This document shows, piece after piece, positions 9,501 to 18,232 of a stretch of DNA of 64,000 nt. This stretch comes from Sphingobium sp. BYY-5 (GTDB lineage: Bacteria; Pseudomonadota; Alphaproteobacteria; Sphingomonadales; Sphingomonadaceae), in NCBI RefSeq assembly GCF_022758885.1, contig NZ_JALEBH010000001.1, positions 1,550,001-1,614,000 of the forward strand, in the 5' to 3' direction. Below the pieces are notes generated by a model. The model was given only the letters and a program-made list of their open reading frames with translations. It was not told where the DNA came from and did no database searches. Each line of letters begins with the position of its first letter. The first letter of the stretch is position 1. A program made the translations under genes and the position numbers.

Positions 9501-10751
9501 AATCAGCGCCGCGCCTTTACCCGCGTGCCGCCCCTTGCCCTCGGCGCGCACGTCGCGGATCACCGTCTTGTCGAAGACCAGCTCACGCGCCGTCAGCAGA
9601 TATTCGTATCCCGGCGCGCTGAACGGCCCGTCCAGCCGGACCTTCGCCGCTATGTCGCGACCGCGCATGGTTTTGAGCAAGGCCTGGGGCCGGGCGAGCT
9701 TCAGGGTGATGAGCAGGTTGTCGAGTGCATTGTTGCGCAGATCGATCGCGCCGTCGGCGTCAAGATCGAAAGCGGCCGACCGGAGCGTCAGCTTCCCGTC
9801 GATCACCCGGTCGACCATCGTGCCGCTGGCGCGGACCGACAGGCGCGGATCGGCCATACGACGGAGCAGGCCATTGCCCGCGATCGCCGCCCCCTCCATC
9901 GTGCCGCGCGCCGAATAGGCGCCGCTGCGCGCGGCCAGCACCATGTCGGCGGTGGGCGCGCCGTCCAGCGTCGCGGACAGGCGACCGTCCCAACGGCTCC
10001 AGCTCCCCTTGCCGCCGATGCGGAGATTGGCGTCCTGCTTCAGGCCCGCCATCGCCGCCAGCACGCCATTTTTCGGCGCGTTGACGGTGACGTCGAGCTG
10101 GAAGCGATCATTGTCCGGACGGCTGTCGAGCGCGATGGTCAACGCATCGCTGCCGTCCAGCGTGCGCGCCGACAGGTCGATGATCGCCCGGCCACCGCGA
10201 ATATCGGCGTCGCCGGTCATGGTGGCGGTCTGGGCGCGACCGGTGATGCCGGGCGCGATGGTCAGCCGCCCGACCGAAAACTGCATCAGGCGGATGTCGA
10301 AGCCGGGCAGGATCGGCCCCCGCCGCTGGGTCGGATTAAGCTGGGGCAGCTTGTGCAGTGTCGCCTGCGGTATAGCGAGCCGGTCGATGTCCAGCCGGTT
10401 GGACAGCCAGGCGAAAGGCCACCAGTCCAGCTCCACGCGCGGCGCGTCCAGGAAGCGCCCCTTGGGATCGGACAGGGTCAGGTCGCGCAGCACCGCCTTG
10501 CGATAAATGCTGCCTTCGATCCCGCCGACCTCGATCCGCAGGCCCGACGCGGATTTGATGGTCGCGATGCGGCTGGCGAGGAAACGATGGCCGCCCGACG
10601 TGTCGAGCCAGACCAACGCGCCGACGACGATCAGCAGCGCCGCCGCCAGCAGACCGGCGAGCCAGCGCTGCCAGCGCCCATCCCAGGCGCGCCGATGCCG
10701 CGTTGGCGGAGGCGGCGGCACGACAGCCGGTTGGGATGTCTCTTCGGCCAT
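6552..10751 (-). CDS. tamB: Translocation and assembly module subunit TamB (AsmA-like, DUF490)
   Basis: 1399 residues. A short Pro-rich cytoplasmic N-terminus, a single transmembrane anchor (about 31-49, LAGLLAAALLIVVGALVWL), then a very long periplasmic beta-rich region of repeating short strands, and the conserved C-terminal DUF490 domain (FAGRRFDLREGHIQFDG, ISAEADVSDL, DELLSRILFG, and the end GLDRLRI...). TamB-type proteins form a hydrophobic groove bridging the envelope; they pair with TamA and are linked to outer-membrane protein insertion and phospholipid transport. The ATG shares its A with the TGA of tamA, so the pair is coupled. Length is within the usual 1200-1500. Confidence 0.96.
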   Translation of the reverse strand: MAEETSQPAVVPPPPPTRHRRAWDGRWQRWLAGLLAAALLIVVGALVWLDTSGGHRFLASRIATIKSASGLRIEVGGIEGSIYRKAVLRDLTLSDPKGRFLDAPRVELDWWPFAWLSNRLDIDRLAIPQATLHKLPQLNPTQRRGPILPGFDIRLMQFSVGRLTIAPGITGRAQTATMTGDADIRGGRAIIDLSARTLDGSDALTIALDSRPDNDRFQLDVTVNAPKNGVLAAMAGLKQDANLRIGGKGSWSRWDGRLSATLDGAPTADMVLAARSGAYSARGTMEGAAIAGNGLLRRMADPRLSVRASGTMVDRVIDGKLTLRSAAFDLDADGAIDLRNNALDNLLITLKLARPQALLKTMRGRDIAAKVRLDGPFSAPGYEYLLTARELVFDKTVIRDVRAEGKGRHAGKGAALIPVKLRAHRLDGQGDLVEGIVRNFQLDGVLQLKGQQIIGNPMQFRSDKLRGKLAMIADLKTGRYDVGLDGQLNGLFIRGLGVVDLTSKLHAAPRRDGGFGLSGNAQARVRRLDNDFLRTLGGGLPSVRSALELRPDGQIALSNLRLDSPLLTLAGQGLRHRDGSLHLEASGRHGRYGPVTLMLDGMIEHPTIDLLLARPMDALGLRDVRAKLIPDATTGYSYTAQGGSTLGPFTGHGVILLPPGGQAVVRVANLAVSGVTASGDIRPIKDGLDGQLSVIGPVTGYINFKPVNDVQQVQLKLNATDASFEGPTVIAVRRGTLDGTILLDPDGTTVTATAQARGLRVGGVLLGRFAADAALVDGKGKISGSLSGQRGRIFDLQGEAQVEPDRIRLSASGTVDKRPIRLTRAALLTRTEDGWRLSPATLSYAGGSLQLAGELGAASTHVEARMEKLPLSLLDIAYDNLGLGGMATGSLSYAQPRGGLPSGKAELRIRGLSRSGLSLSSRPVDVGVNAALTPDRLATRMVFVADGKTIGRAQALLTPLSHEGGLVERLNAAQLFAQLRYGGTADTLWRLLGVEIVDIAGPVSVSADMRGTLGDPRITGQLATDNATINSPVTGMRLRDVKAQGRFSGAQLVISSFAATAQNGGTVNGTGRFTFNGIGGVGMDLALQANNAALLERDDIAATVTGPITLRSDGVGGTIGGDLVLNRSRFTMGRAAAVAQIPELRVIEVNRRGEEIDQPRATAPWTLAVKARARNRLTVTGLGLDSEWRADLNLGGTVTNPAIAGRAELVRGGYEFAGRRFDLREGHIQFDGKTPVNPTLDISAEADVSDLSATIHVGGTGLKPDITFTSTPALPQDELLSRILFGTSITNLSAPEALQLASAVGSLQGNGGLDPINAVRKAAGLDRLRIIAADPTQGQGTSIAAGKYLTRKTYVELITDGQGYSATRMEYQVTRWLSLLGAISTLGRQSANVRISKDY

Positions 10752-12838
10752 CAGAAAGCCTGCCCCAGCGAGACATAGACGGCGACTTTGGGATCGCCCG
10801 CCTGCGGATTGAGCGGCGTGCCGACATCGACGCGGATCGGCCCGAAGCTGCTATAATAACGCACGCCCATGCCCGCGCCGATGCGCAGGTCGCGGAAACG
10901 CGGCAGGAAGCTGGTGGAGATATTGCCGGCATCGACGAAGGGCACGACGCCGAAATTGCCGAACCGGATGCGGCTTTCCAGCGAAAATTCGGCCAGGCTC
11001 TTGCCGCCGACCGGATCGTCATCCGGGCCATAGCGCGGGCCGATCTTTTGATAACCATAGCCGCGCACCGATGCGCCACCGCCCGCATAGAAGCGGCGGG
11101 ACGGCGCGATCTGATCCACCGTCGAACCCAGGATGGTGCCGAAGCGCGCACGGGCGGCGAGCACCACCCGGTCGCTCATCGGCTGGTAGACGCTGCCGTC
11201 CACCTGCACCTTGGCATAGCCGAACGTCTTGTCCTGGAAGGAGAGTTCCGGGCTGACGCGGCCGCCCAGGCGGAACCCCTTGGTCGGATTGAGCAGGTCG
11301 TCGCTGCCGTCATAAGTGAGGCTGAGCGGCACCGCCGCGATCAGGAAGGTGCGGCGCGCGCCGTTGCTGAACGCATCGGCTTCATCCGACGCGATCAATT
11401 CCCCGCCGACACGCCAGACCCAGTTCTTCTGGAACAGGATATTGGTCTGCCGCTCGATCGCCCCCGACAGGGTGATGGTGCGCGCGTCATAGGCGTCGCG
11501 CTTGATATTGCTGATCGACACCAGGCCGGTCAGCACATTGTCGCGCCGTTTGAAGTTGTTGCGGCGATAGGTGAAGGAGGCGGTCTGCTCCTGCGTGCCG
11601 ACGACACCGCGCACCGTCACCGCCCCTTCGGGCGGGAAGAAGTTGCGGTGCTGCCAGCTCACTTCCGCGCGATAGCCTTCGCCCGTGCCATAGCCCAGTT
11701 CGCCCGCGACGGTGCGCAGCGGCGCGGCGCGCATATCGACGTCCAGGTCGACATGCGCGCCATCGCCCGCATCCTTGGGTGTCAGCGTGACGGAGGAAAC
11801 AAGGCCGGTCGCGACGATGGCGCGGCGCAGATCCTCGACATCGGACGCCATATAGGTGTCGCCGGGCTTGAAGCGGGCGATTTCCTGCGCATGATGCGCG
11901 TTGAACAATTCTTCGTCATCCATGCGGATCGCCCCGAAGCGGCGGAAGCCGCCCGGCGTCACAATGATGTCGAGATCGCCCTTACGCTCCTCATGGTCGA
12001 TCCGCACTTCGGGTTCGTCCACCTTGGCGAAGGGGAAGCCGTTTTCCAGCAGCGCGGTGGCCAGCCCCTCCTGCCCGGCGAGGATCGCGTCCGCATCGAC
12101 CGGATCGTCGACCTTGGGCGGGAAGGCCGCGCGCAGCTTCGCTTCGCGATCGCCCGTCTCGGCCAGGCCAGTGACATCGACGGACGAAAGCAGGTAGCGC
12201 GGGCCGGGTGTGATGTCGAAACCGACCGACAGCCGGTCACTGCCGGCCGGCGGCGGCGCCACGCTCCCCCGGATGCGCGCGGCATAATAGCCCTTGGCGC
12301 GCAGCAGCCGGTCGATCAGGTCGCTGTCTTCCTTGATGCGCCGGTTGATCTGGGCAAGGTTGGCGGGCTTGTCCTGACCCAGGCGCAGTACGGACAGCTC
12401 ATCGAAGCGCTGGGTGAACTGCGCGTTGGCGATCGCATCGATGCCATTCAATTGCACTGTGTAGCGACGTTCCTCCCCCGCATCGGTGAAGGTCGCGACA
12501 TCCTCCACCGGTTCGGGCGCGACCGGTATGGCCCCGGCGGCCGGATCGGGTGCGGCCGCGGTGTCCTGTTCGGCGGGATCGGCGGGAAGCGGATCGATAT
12601 TGTCGGGCTGCCCCATGTCCGGCCAATCCAGGCCGATGTCGGGCATGGCGTCGAGCGGCGCATTCACGTCAGGCGGGGCTTGCGGGGGCGTTGCTTGCGG
12701 AAGCGGGGCCTCAGGCGTTGACGCCTGCTGCGCCTGCACCGCACAGGGCGCAAGCAGCAGCAATGGCGCAATACAGAGCCGGGCAGAATGCGGGCAGCGG
12801 CCAGAAGCGCGGCGTCGGGTCCGCAAACCATGGGTCAT
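10751..12838 (-). CDS. tamA: Outer-membrane assembly factor TamA (BamA/Omp85 family)
   Basis: 695 residues. Signal peptide (hydrophobic ARLCIAPLLLLAPCAVQA), then a Pro/Ala/Asp-rich linker to about residue 100, POTRA-like periplasmic domains (about 110-330, with RLLRAKGYYAARI), and a C-terminal Omp85 barrel. The barrel carries the lid-lock type GGGASVRGYGYQ segment and closes with VDVGTPLNPQAGDPKVAVYVSLGQAF, ending in Phe. It is the outer-membrane partner of TamB, encoded directly downstream with a one-base overlap. The Pro-rich linker after the signal peptide is longer than usual in enterobacterial TamA. Confidence 0.94.
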   Translation of the reverse strand: MTHGLRTRRRASGRCPHSARLCIAPLLLLAPCAVQAQQASTPEAPLPQATPPQAPPDVNAPLDAMPDIGLDWPDMGQPDNIDPLPADPAEQDTAAAPDPAAGAIPVAPEPVEDVATFTDAGEERRYTVQLNGIDAIANAQFTQRFDELSVLRLGQDKPANLAQINRRIKEDSDLIDRLLRAKGYYAARIRGSVAPPPAGSDRLSVGFDITPGPRYLLSSVDVTGLAETGDREAKLRAAFPPKVDDPVDADAILAGQEGLATALLENGFPFAKVDEPEVRIDHEERKGDLDIIVTPGGFRRFGAIRMDDEELFNAHHAQEIARFKPGDTYMASDVEDLRRAIVATGLVSSVTLTPKDAGDGAHVDLDVDMRAAPLRTVAGELGYGTGEGYRAEVSWQHRNFFPPEGAVTVRGVVGTQEQTASFTYRRNNFKRRDNVLTGLVSISNIKRDAYDARTITLSGAIERQTNILFQKNWVWRVGGELIASDEADAFSNGARRTFLIAAVPLSLTYDGSDDLLNPTKGFRLGGRVSPELSFQDKTFGYAKVQVDGSVYQPMSDRVVLAARARFGTILGSTVDQIAPSRRFYAGGGASVRGYGYQKIGPRYGPDDDPVGGKSLAEFSLESRIRFGNFGVVPFVDAGNISTSFLPRFRDLRIGAGMGVRYYSSFGPIRVDVGTPLNPQAGDPKVAVYVSLGQAF

Positions 12839-12904
12839 GGCGGATTGTCTAGACCAACTTCGCCCGCAATGACCAGTGCAGAAGCGCCAAGACAGGCGAT
12901 GCCG

Positions 12905-13375
12905 TCAAAAAGCCGTGTTGAGCCGATCGAGCAACGCGCGCGCCGGGCCGGGATCGGACAAGACCGAGTCCCGGTCCAGCCGGGCCTGCAAGCGGGCGAC
13001 ACGGTTGTAGAGATCCTGGCTCGCCTCGATCAGCGCGCGGGCGGGAAAGGGGAAATCCGCCACCTGGGCGACGTCTGTCAGGGTGGCCCTCCCCAGCCTG
13101 TATTTCTCGTCGGTCAGGTCGGCGTCGCCAATCTCGCCCCGCTGCCAGGCGCGCTGGCTCAGCAACCAGGCGATGATGTGCATCAACCGGGTCGTCACCT
13201 TGAGCGATTCGCAGGCGAAGGCGACGCGGCGCAACGGTTCCTGGATATCCTTGTCGCCCTGAGCGACGCCGTCGAAATAGGAACGCGCCTCATCCGCCAT
13301 CATCATCGCCTCGCCATATAGGCCATCGACCAGGCGTCGATGAAGGCCGGGATTAAGAAAGGCTGCGTTCCTCAT
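12905..13375 (-). CDS. DUF1465 protein, RcdA-like
   Basis: 156 residues, mostly helical (GLYGEAMMMADEARSYFDG, ACESLKVTTRLMHIIAWLLSQRAW). DUF1465 is the alphaproteobacterial family that includes RcdA, the Caulobacter adaptor that helps ClpXP destroy CtrA during the cell cycle. The helical-bundle segment LKVTTRLMHIIAWLL and a variable C-terminal tail fit that family. The gene is separated from tamA by 66 bases on the same strand. By family membership it is probably a proteolysis adaptor; whether it acts on CtrA here is not shown. Confidence 0.8.
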   Translation of the reverse strand: MRNAAFLNPGLHRRLVDGLYGEAMMMADEARSYFDGVAQGDKDIQEPLRRVAFACESLKVTTRLMHIIAWLLSQRAWQRGEIGDADLTDEKYRLGRATLTDVAQVADFPFPARALIEASQDLYNRVARLQARLDRDSVLSDPGPARALLDRLNTAF

Positions 13376-13496
13376 GGTCGATCACTGACATAAAAATGCC
13401 AATCTGTCAGGCGTGTTAACGACCATTTGCAGTTCCTGTCCCATTCGGGGCCGGTCGGCGATGGTCAGGGGAAAAAGCGCTGAATGGGACGGATCG

Positions 13497-13676
13497 TCAG
13501 GCGATGATGTCCGGAACCAGTTGGTCCTCCAGCAGCGCGATTTCGTCGCGCAGGCGCAGCTTGCGTTTCTTGAGTCGGGCGATCTGCATCTGGTCGCCGC
13601 CGCCCGTATCCACCAGCGCGGCAATGGCGCTGTCGAGATCGCGATGCTCGACCCGCAGCGATTCCAGGCGGCGCAT
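13497..13676 (-). CDS. DUF465 (YdcH-like) small protein
   Basis: 59 residues from the ATG at 13676, preceded by GGGAAG at normal spacing (GTG at 13694 is an alternative). Sequence: a long amphipathic helix (MRRLESLRVEHRDLDSAIAAL), a Gly-rich turn, and the DUF465 signature IARLKKRKLRLRDEIALLED. These proteins form two-helix coiled coils; their role is unknown. A second DUF465 gene lies 200 bases away on the opposite strand, pointing away from this one. Confidence 0.8.
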   Translation of the reverse strand: MRRLESLRVEHRDLDSAIAALVDTGGGDQMQIARLKKRKLRLRDEIALLEDQLVPDIIA

Positions 13677-13879
13677 GATATCTTCCCGGCTCACCGTCCC
13701 GCTCGCATCCTGCCCGTTCGCACCCTGATTGCTACCCGAACGATCATCAATAGCGCCGCGACGGCGGACGGGCCACCGCAAATTTACCCGCAGTCCATCG
13801 CAACGGCCGAATCTGCCCGCGACAGGCATTCCGAATCATGATCTACTTCGTCATCCATCGCCCTCGTAAGGAGAATGTC

Positions 13880-14035
13880 ATGGAAAACACCCATATTTCA
13901 GCTCTTTCAGCCAAGCACGCCGGCCTTGAAGCCCGAATCAAGGCGGAATCGAGTCGGCCCATGCCCGACGCGATTCTGGTGGCCTCGCTCAAAAAGCAGA
14001 AATTGCGGTTGAAGGAAGAAATGGCGCAGCACTGA
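13880..14035 (+). CDS. DUF465 (YdcH-like) small protein
   Basis: 51 residues from the ATG at 13880, with a strong AAGGAGA upstream. It shows the same plan as its neighbour at 13497-13676: helix (HISALSAKHAGLEARIKAE), a polar turn, and the signature VASLKKQKLRLKEEMAQH. The two genes are divergent and share a spacer of about 200 bases. Very common as pairs in alphaproteobacteria; the function is not known. Confidence 0.82.
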   Translation: MENTHISALSAKHAGLEARIKAESSRPMPDAILVASLKKQKLRLKEEMAQH

Positions 14036-14242
14036 CGGGCCGTCGTCAATCCGGGAGGAGGTCGGTATCCAGCGGCGCAGACCGCGGGTCCGGCCCGCCC
14101 GGCCCTAAAAAAGAAGAGCGGATCGACCGCAGAACAAAACCCGTAACCATCGGTTCGCGGTTTTTTTCAGGTCCTGATGACATCAGCCTGACCCCGCCAT
14201 TGCGAGCAAGATCATCCCGCTCCAATCGGCTGAAAAAACGAA

Positions 14243-14614
14243 TCAGCGGCGCCATGTCGGCGGTTGATGCAACCGCAGATAGTCCGACATCCGCTGCGAT
14301 GCGTCGGACGCCACCGGCTTGCGCGCAAGCTGCGGATCGATCGCTTCGTCAAAAGCTACGCCGATCTTGTTTTCGCGCGACCAGACGACACGGCCGCTGA
14401 CCCTGCCCACGCCGCGCAGGTCCAGCGCGATGCGCGCGCCCACCGCCACGGCGCCCTCGCAATCCGCCATCAGCCCGGTTGCCGACAGATTGCGAATGCG
14501 GGCCTTGCCCAACGGCGCGCCATCGGACGTACAGAGATTGGTCAACAGGAACAGGCTGTCGCGCGGCGCGGCCCGCGCCGGCCCTCGATCGGAAATGCCC
14601 TGTTCGTCGTCCAT
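14243..14614 (-). CDS. PilZ-domain protein
   Basis: 123 residues from the ATG at 14614 (an upstream ATG at 14638 would add eight). The PilZ c-di-GMP-binding fold is suggested by RIRNLSATGLMADCEGAV (the N-x-S-x-x-G segment, here NLSATG), the strand pair ARIALDLRGVGRVSGRVVW and the G-V-A-F strand at IGVAFDEAID. The N-terminal R-x-x-x-R part is present only loosely (RGPARAAPRDSL), so real c-di-GMP binding is uncertain. It is a stand-alone domain, convergent with the DUF465 gene. Confidence 0.78.
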   Translation of the reverse strand: MDDEQGISDRGPARAAPRDSLFLLTNLCTSDGAPLGKARIRNLSATGLMADCEGAVAVGARIALDLRGVGRVSGRVVWSRENKIGVAFDEAIDPQLARKPVASDASQRMSDYLRLHQPPTWRR

Positions 14615-14682
14615 ACCAAATCCGCAACTAGCTGCCATTATTCAATCGGCAGCCTATGCGTGGGGGATGGAAAAAAGGTTAA

Positions 14683-15147
14683 TCAATCGTCGCGGGAGAT
14701 CTTTTCCTGCCGCTCATGACGCTCCTGCGCCTCGACGGTCATGGTTGCGATCGGGCGGGCTTCCAGCCGGCCGAGCGAAATCGGTTCCCCCGTCACTTCG
14801 CAATAGCCATATTCGCCGTCGTCGATCCGGCGCAGCGCGGCGTCGATCTTGGAAATGAGCTTGCGCTGGCGGTCGCGGGTGCGCAGCTCGATCGACCAGT
14901 CGGTTTCGCTCGATGCGCGATCGTTGAGGTCTGGTTCGCGCAGCGGTTCATTCTGAAGCACGGCCAGCGTGCCCTCCGCTTCGGCCAGTATCTGTTTCTT
15001 CCAGTCCCAAAGACGCTGCCGGAAATATTCCAGTTGCACGGGATTCATGAACTCTTCGTCAGGCGAAGGGCGATAGTCAGGGGGAAGTGTTACCGTCGAT
15101 TTGGGCGGCTTTTCGCCGTCTTTATCGGAATTCAGGACCGATGCCAT
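14683..15147 (-). CDS. dksA: RNA polymerase-binding transcription factor DksA (zinc-finger cysteines lost)
   Basis: 154 residues from the ATG at 15147, preceded by GGAG at six bases. The coiled coil (about 38-105) contains the tip-like D-R-A-S-x-E-T-D segment of alphaproteobacterial DksA (NDRASSETDWSIELRTRDR), followed by KIDAALRRIDDGEYGYCEVTGEPI and the C-terminal helix RLEARPIATMTVEAQERHER. DksA inserts its coiled coil into the RNA polymerase secondary channel and works with ppGpp. Only one of the four zinc-ligand cysteines is left (YCEVTG), as in several alphaproteobacterial DksA proteins, so the globular domain probably folds without zinc. Confidence 0.93.
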   Translation of the reverse strand: MASVLNSDKDGEKPPKSTVTLPPDYRPSPDEEFMNPVQLEYFRQRLWDWKKQILAEAEGTLAVLQNEPLREPDLNDRASSETDWSIELRTRDRQRKLISKIDAALRRIDDGEYGYCEVTGEPISLGRLEARPIATMTVEAQERHERQEKISRDD

Positions 15148-15416
15148 CTGGCTCTCCGACTCATTGGCCCCGATGCTAGACACTCCGGGGCGCCCATGAC
15201 TTTTCATTGAGCGCGCCTCATAGCCATGGGCGCGGGACGACACAAGCGGGCATTCAGCAACTTAGACCTTCATTTGGATGATTTTGCCGCAAGCTGGTGG
15301 ACGGCGACCAGTTGCCGGAGTCCGGCACGGCAGTCCGCCCATGCGTTCCATAGTGGGACGTTAACCATATCCATTGAGGAGGAAGCCGGATTTGCCTCGA
15401 CTTGCGGGATCGAATC

Positions 15417-15443
15417 AGGGTTAACAACATTGCGATTAACCCT
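15417..15443. promoter_or_regulatory. Inverted repeat with TTAACC half-sites upstream of the Ser-rich protein gene
   Basis: AGGGTTAA (15417-15424) and TTAACCCT (15436-15443) form a perfect dyad with an 11-base gap; another GTTAACCAT stands near 15360. The sequence resembles CtrA half-sites (TTAACC), but the spacing is 11 instead of 7. The 390-base spacer 15148-15537 has no gene that I can support. Confidence 0.35.
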
Positions 15444-15537
15444 TTCTTTTGCGTTCATGCGCATAGGGAGTTCCCTATATCCGCCATCCTCATCCATGGA
15501 CGGCTGGATGAGGGGCAACAAGATAAGAGTGGATCCT

Positions 15538-16467
15538 ATGTCGGTACGGATGGCGTTGGCCAAATTATGCGCCTGCACTTGCGGCGGAGCGATCATCGGC
15601 GGGGGCGCCGTGCATGTCGCCGAAAGTGCGCGTCCGGCCGTGGTCCACAGCTACAAGAGCGCCAAGGCCGCGCCCAGGATGCGCTACGCCGTGCGCACCG
15701 TGAAGCGGAAGGTGGTCAAGACCGTCACCGCCTGCGCGCCGCAGACCGTGACCGTGACCAGCCAGCCGGCCCCCATTCCCCTGCCCGCCCCCGTGGCCGA
15801 AATGCCGATGATGTCGGGCGGCGGCGGCGCGGTGCCGGTGGTGATGGGCGGAAGCGGCGGCTTCGGCGGCGGCGGGTTCATCGGCGGCTTCTTCGGTGGC
15901 GGCGGCGGCGGAAGCGGCGGCGGATCGGTGGTGATCTCCTCCACCAGCAGCTCGACCGGCGGCGTCAGCAGTTCGACCAGTTCGACGACGGGCGGTGTTT
16001 CCACGTCAACCGGTGGCGTCTCCACCTCAACGGGCGGCGTATCGACCTCGACCGGCGGCGTTTCCACGTCGAGCGGCAATGTCTCGACTTCGTCGGGCGT
16101 CAGCAGCAGCTCGTCTTCGTCCAGTTCAAGCTCGTCATCCTCCGCTTCATCGTCCAGTTCTTCATCGAGCAGTTCGGGCGGGGACAAGCCGGATCATCCC
16201 GGCTCAAGCGGCAGCAGCGGATCGTCTGGCAGTTCGTCCTCGTCAGGCGGATCGTCGAGCTTCGGCAGCACGGGCAGTTCCTCCTCCTCCACGTCGAGCA
16301 GCAGCGCCTCATCCAGCAGCAGCTCCAGCAGTTCGAGCGGCGGATCGACCAGCACGGGCGGCACCGACGTTCCGGCGCCGCCGATGGTCCTGCTCTTCGG
16401 CGCGGCCGCCGTCGCGCTGGTGGCGCGCCGCCGCTTTGCCGAACGCAAGGTGCAGGCCGCGGCGTAA
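15538..16467 (+). CDS. Ser/Gly-rich low-complexity protein with PEP-CTERM-like C-terminus
   Basis: 309 residues from the ATG at 15538 (GTG 15529 and ATG 15508/15496 are alternatives). A short N-terminal hydrophobic segment (ACTCGGAIIGGGAVHVAES) acts as signal, then a basic stretch (YAVRTVKRKVVKTVTACAPQ), a Gly-rich section, tandem seven-residue VSTSTGG units (nt about 15990-16083) and a long poly-Ser section. The C-terminus has the sorting-signal plan: VPAP motif, hydrophobic helix VLLFGAAAVALVA, then RRRFAERK. It is probably exported, processed by an exosortase-type enzyme and held at the surface; PAP replaces the usual PEP. No exosortase gene is in the window. The VSTSTGG units differ at synonymous sites, so they are not recent copies. 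Confidence 0.7.
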   Translation: MSVRMALAKLCACTCGGAIIGGGAVHVAESARPAVVHSYKSAKAAPRMRYAVRTVKRKVVKTVTACAPQTVTVTSQPAPIPLPAPVAEMPMMSGGGGAVPVVMGGSGGFGGGGFIGGFFGGGGGGSGGGSVVISSTSSSTGGVSSSTSSTTGGVSTSTGGVSTSTGGVSTSTGGVSTSSGNVSTSSGVSSSSSSSSSSSSSSASSSSSSSSSSGGDKPDHPGSSGSSGSSGSSSSSGGSSSFGSTGSSSSSTSSSSASSSSSSSSSSGGSTSTGGTDVPAPPMVLLFGAAAVALVARRRFAERKVQAAA

Positions 16468-16531
16468 ATCCCCGCTTCCTGCGGGATAGTAGCAAGCTGC
16501 AAGCCTATATCTCGTCATCGCAATGAGCCAT

Positions 16532-16599
16532 TGTTCCCCGGCGCAGGCCGGGGTCCAGTTCAGACCGTGGAACTGGACCCCGGCCTGCGCCGGGGAACA
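16532..16599. repeat. Family A palindrome with 30-bp perfect arms
   Basis: Arms 16532-16561 and 16570-16599 are exact reverse complements around an eight-base loop. The arm begins TGTTCCCCGGCGCAGG and includes GGGGTCCAGTTC; the same sequence is found in the element at 3203-3272 and in a short copy at 29047. It lies between the Ser-rich protein gene and serS and could also end the former's transcript. Confidence 0.9.
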
Positions 16600-16706
16600 G
16601 GTTGGCTCCAATCAATGCGAGTTGGCATAAGAAGCGGCTATGAAGGACAGGCTATTCGCGTACGGGCGGCACGCAGGGTTGCGCGGCCGGTCACGCGGCG
16701 GCATAG

Positions 16707-17993
<1,287 letters not shown>

Positions 17994-18021
17994 GGCCGGA
18001 TGACGTTATATTGATCCCACT

Positions 18022-18090
18022 CGTCATTGCGAGCGCAGCGAGGCAATCCATGATCCGACGATGGATTGCTTCGCTGCGCTCGCAATGACG
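18022..18090. repeat. Family B palindrome (GTCATTGCGAGCGCAGCGA type)
   Basis: 30-bp arms 18022-18051 and 18061-18090 pair with one mismatch around a nine-base loop. The arm reads CGTCATTGCGAGCGCAGCGA... and resembles palindromes found in many alphaproteobacterial genomes. Decayed relatives (CATTGTGAGCG at about 2500 and CATTGCGAGCA at about 14200) occur in this window. It may serve as the serS terminator. Confidence 0.88.
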
Positions 18091-18232
18091 ATTCAGACAT
18101 ATGTCATCCGACTCCAAGAGGGCTGGCAACGGCCGCGCGATGCGATACATCTAGGCGGATGCAGCGCCCGCCCCATGCCTTCGCCAGTCTGAACCGCGCG
18201 CCGGTGCCCCCTCTTATGCCGCTTGCCCCCGC

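Noticed and set aside
6984..10778. 1264-codon open frame on the plus strand
   Set aside because: It is the antisense frame of tamB, opened by GC-rich codon bias; the minus-strand frame has clear TamB domains.
10703..12721. 672-codon open frame on the plus strand
   Set aside because: Antisense of tamA, whose barrel and POTRA features are plain.
15421..15440. Full CtrA site TTAA-N7-TTAA
   Set aside because: The spacing between the TTAA halves is 11, not 7, so only half-sites are claimed.
15990..16083. Tandem 21-base units as a CRISPR-like or recent minisatellite
   Set aside because: The units are in frame inside a coding sequence and differ at synonymous sites, so they encode a protein repeat and not a CRISPR array.
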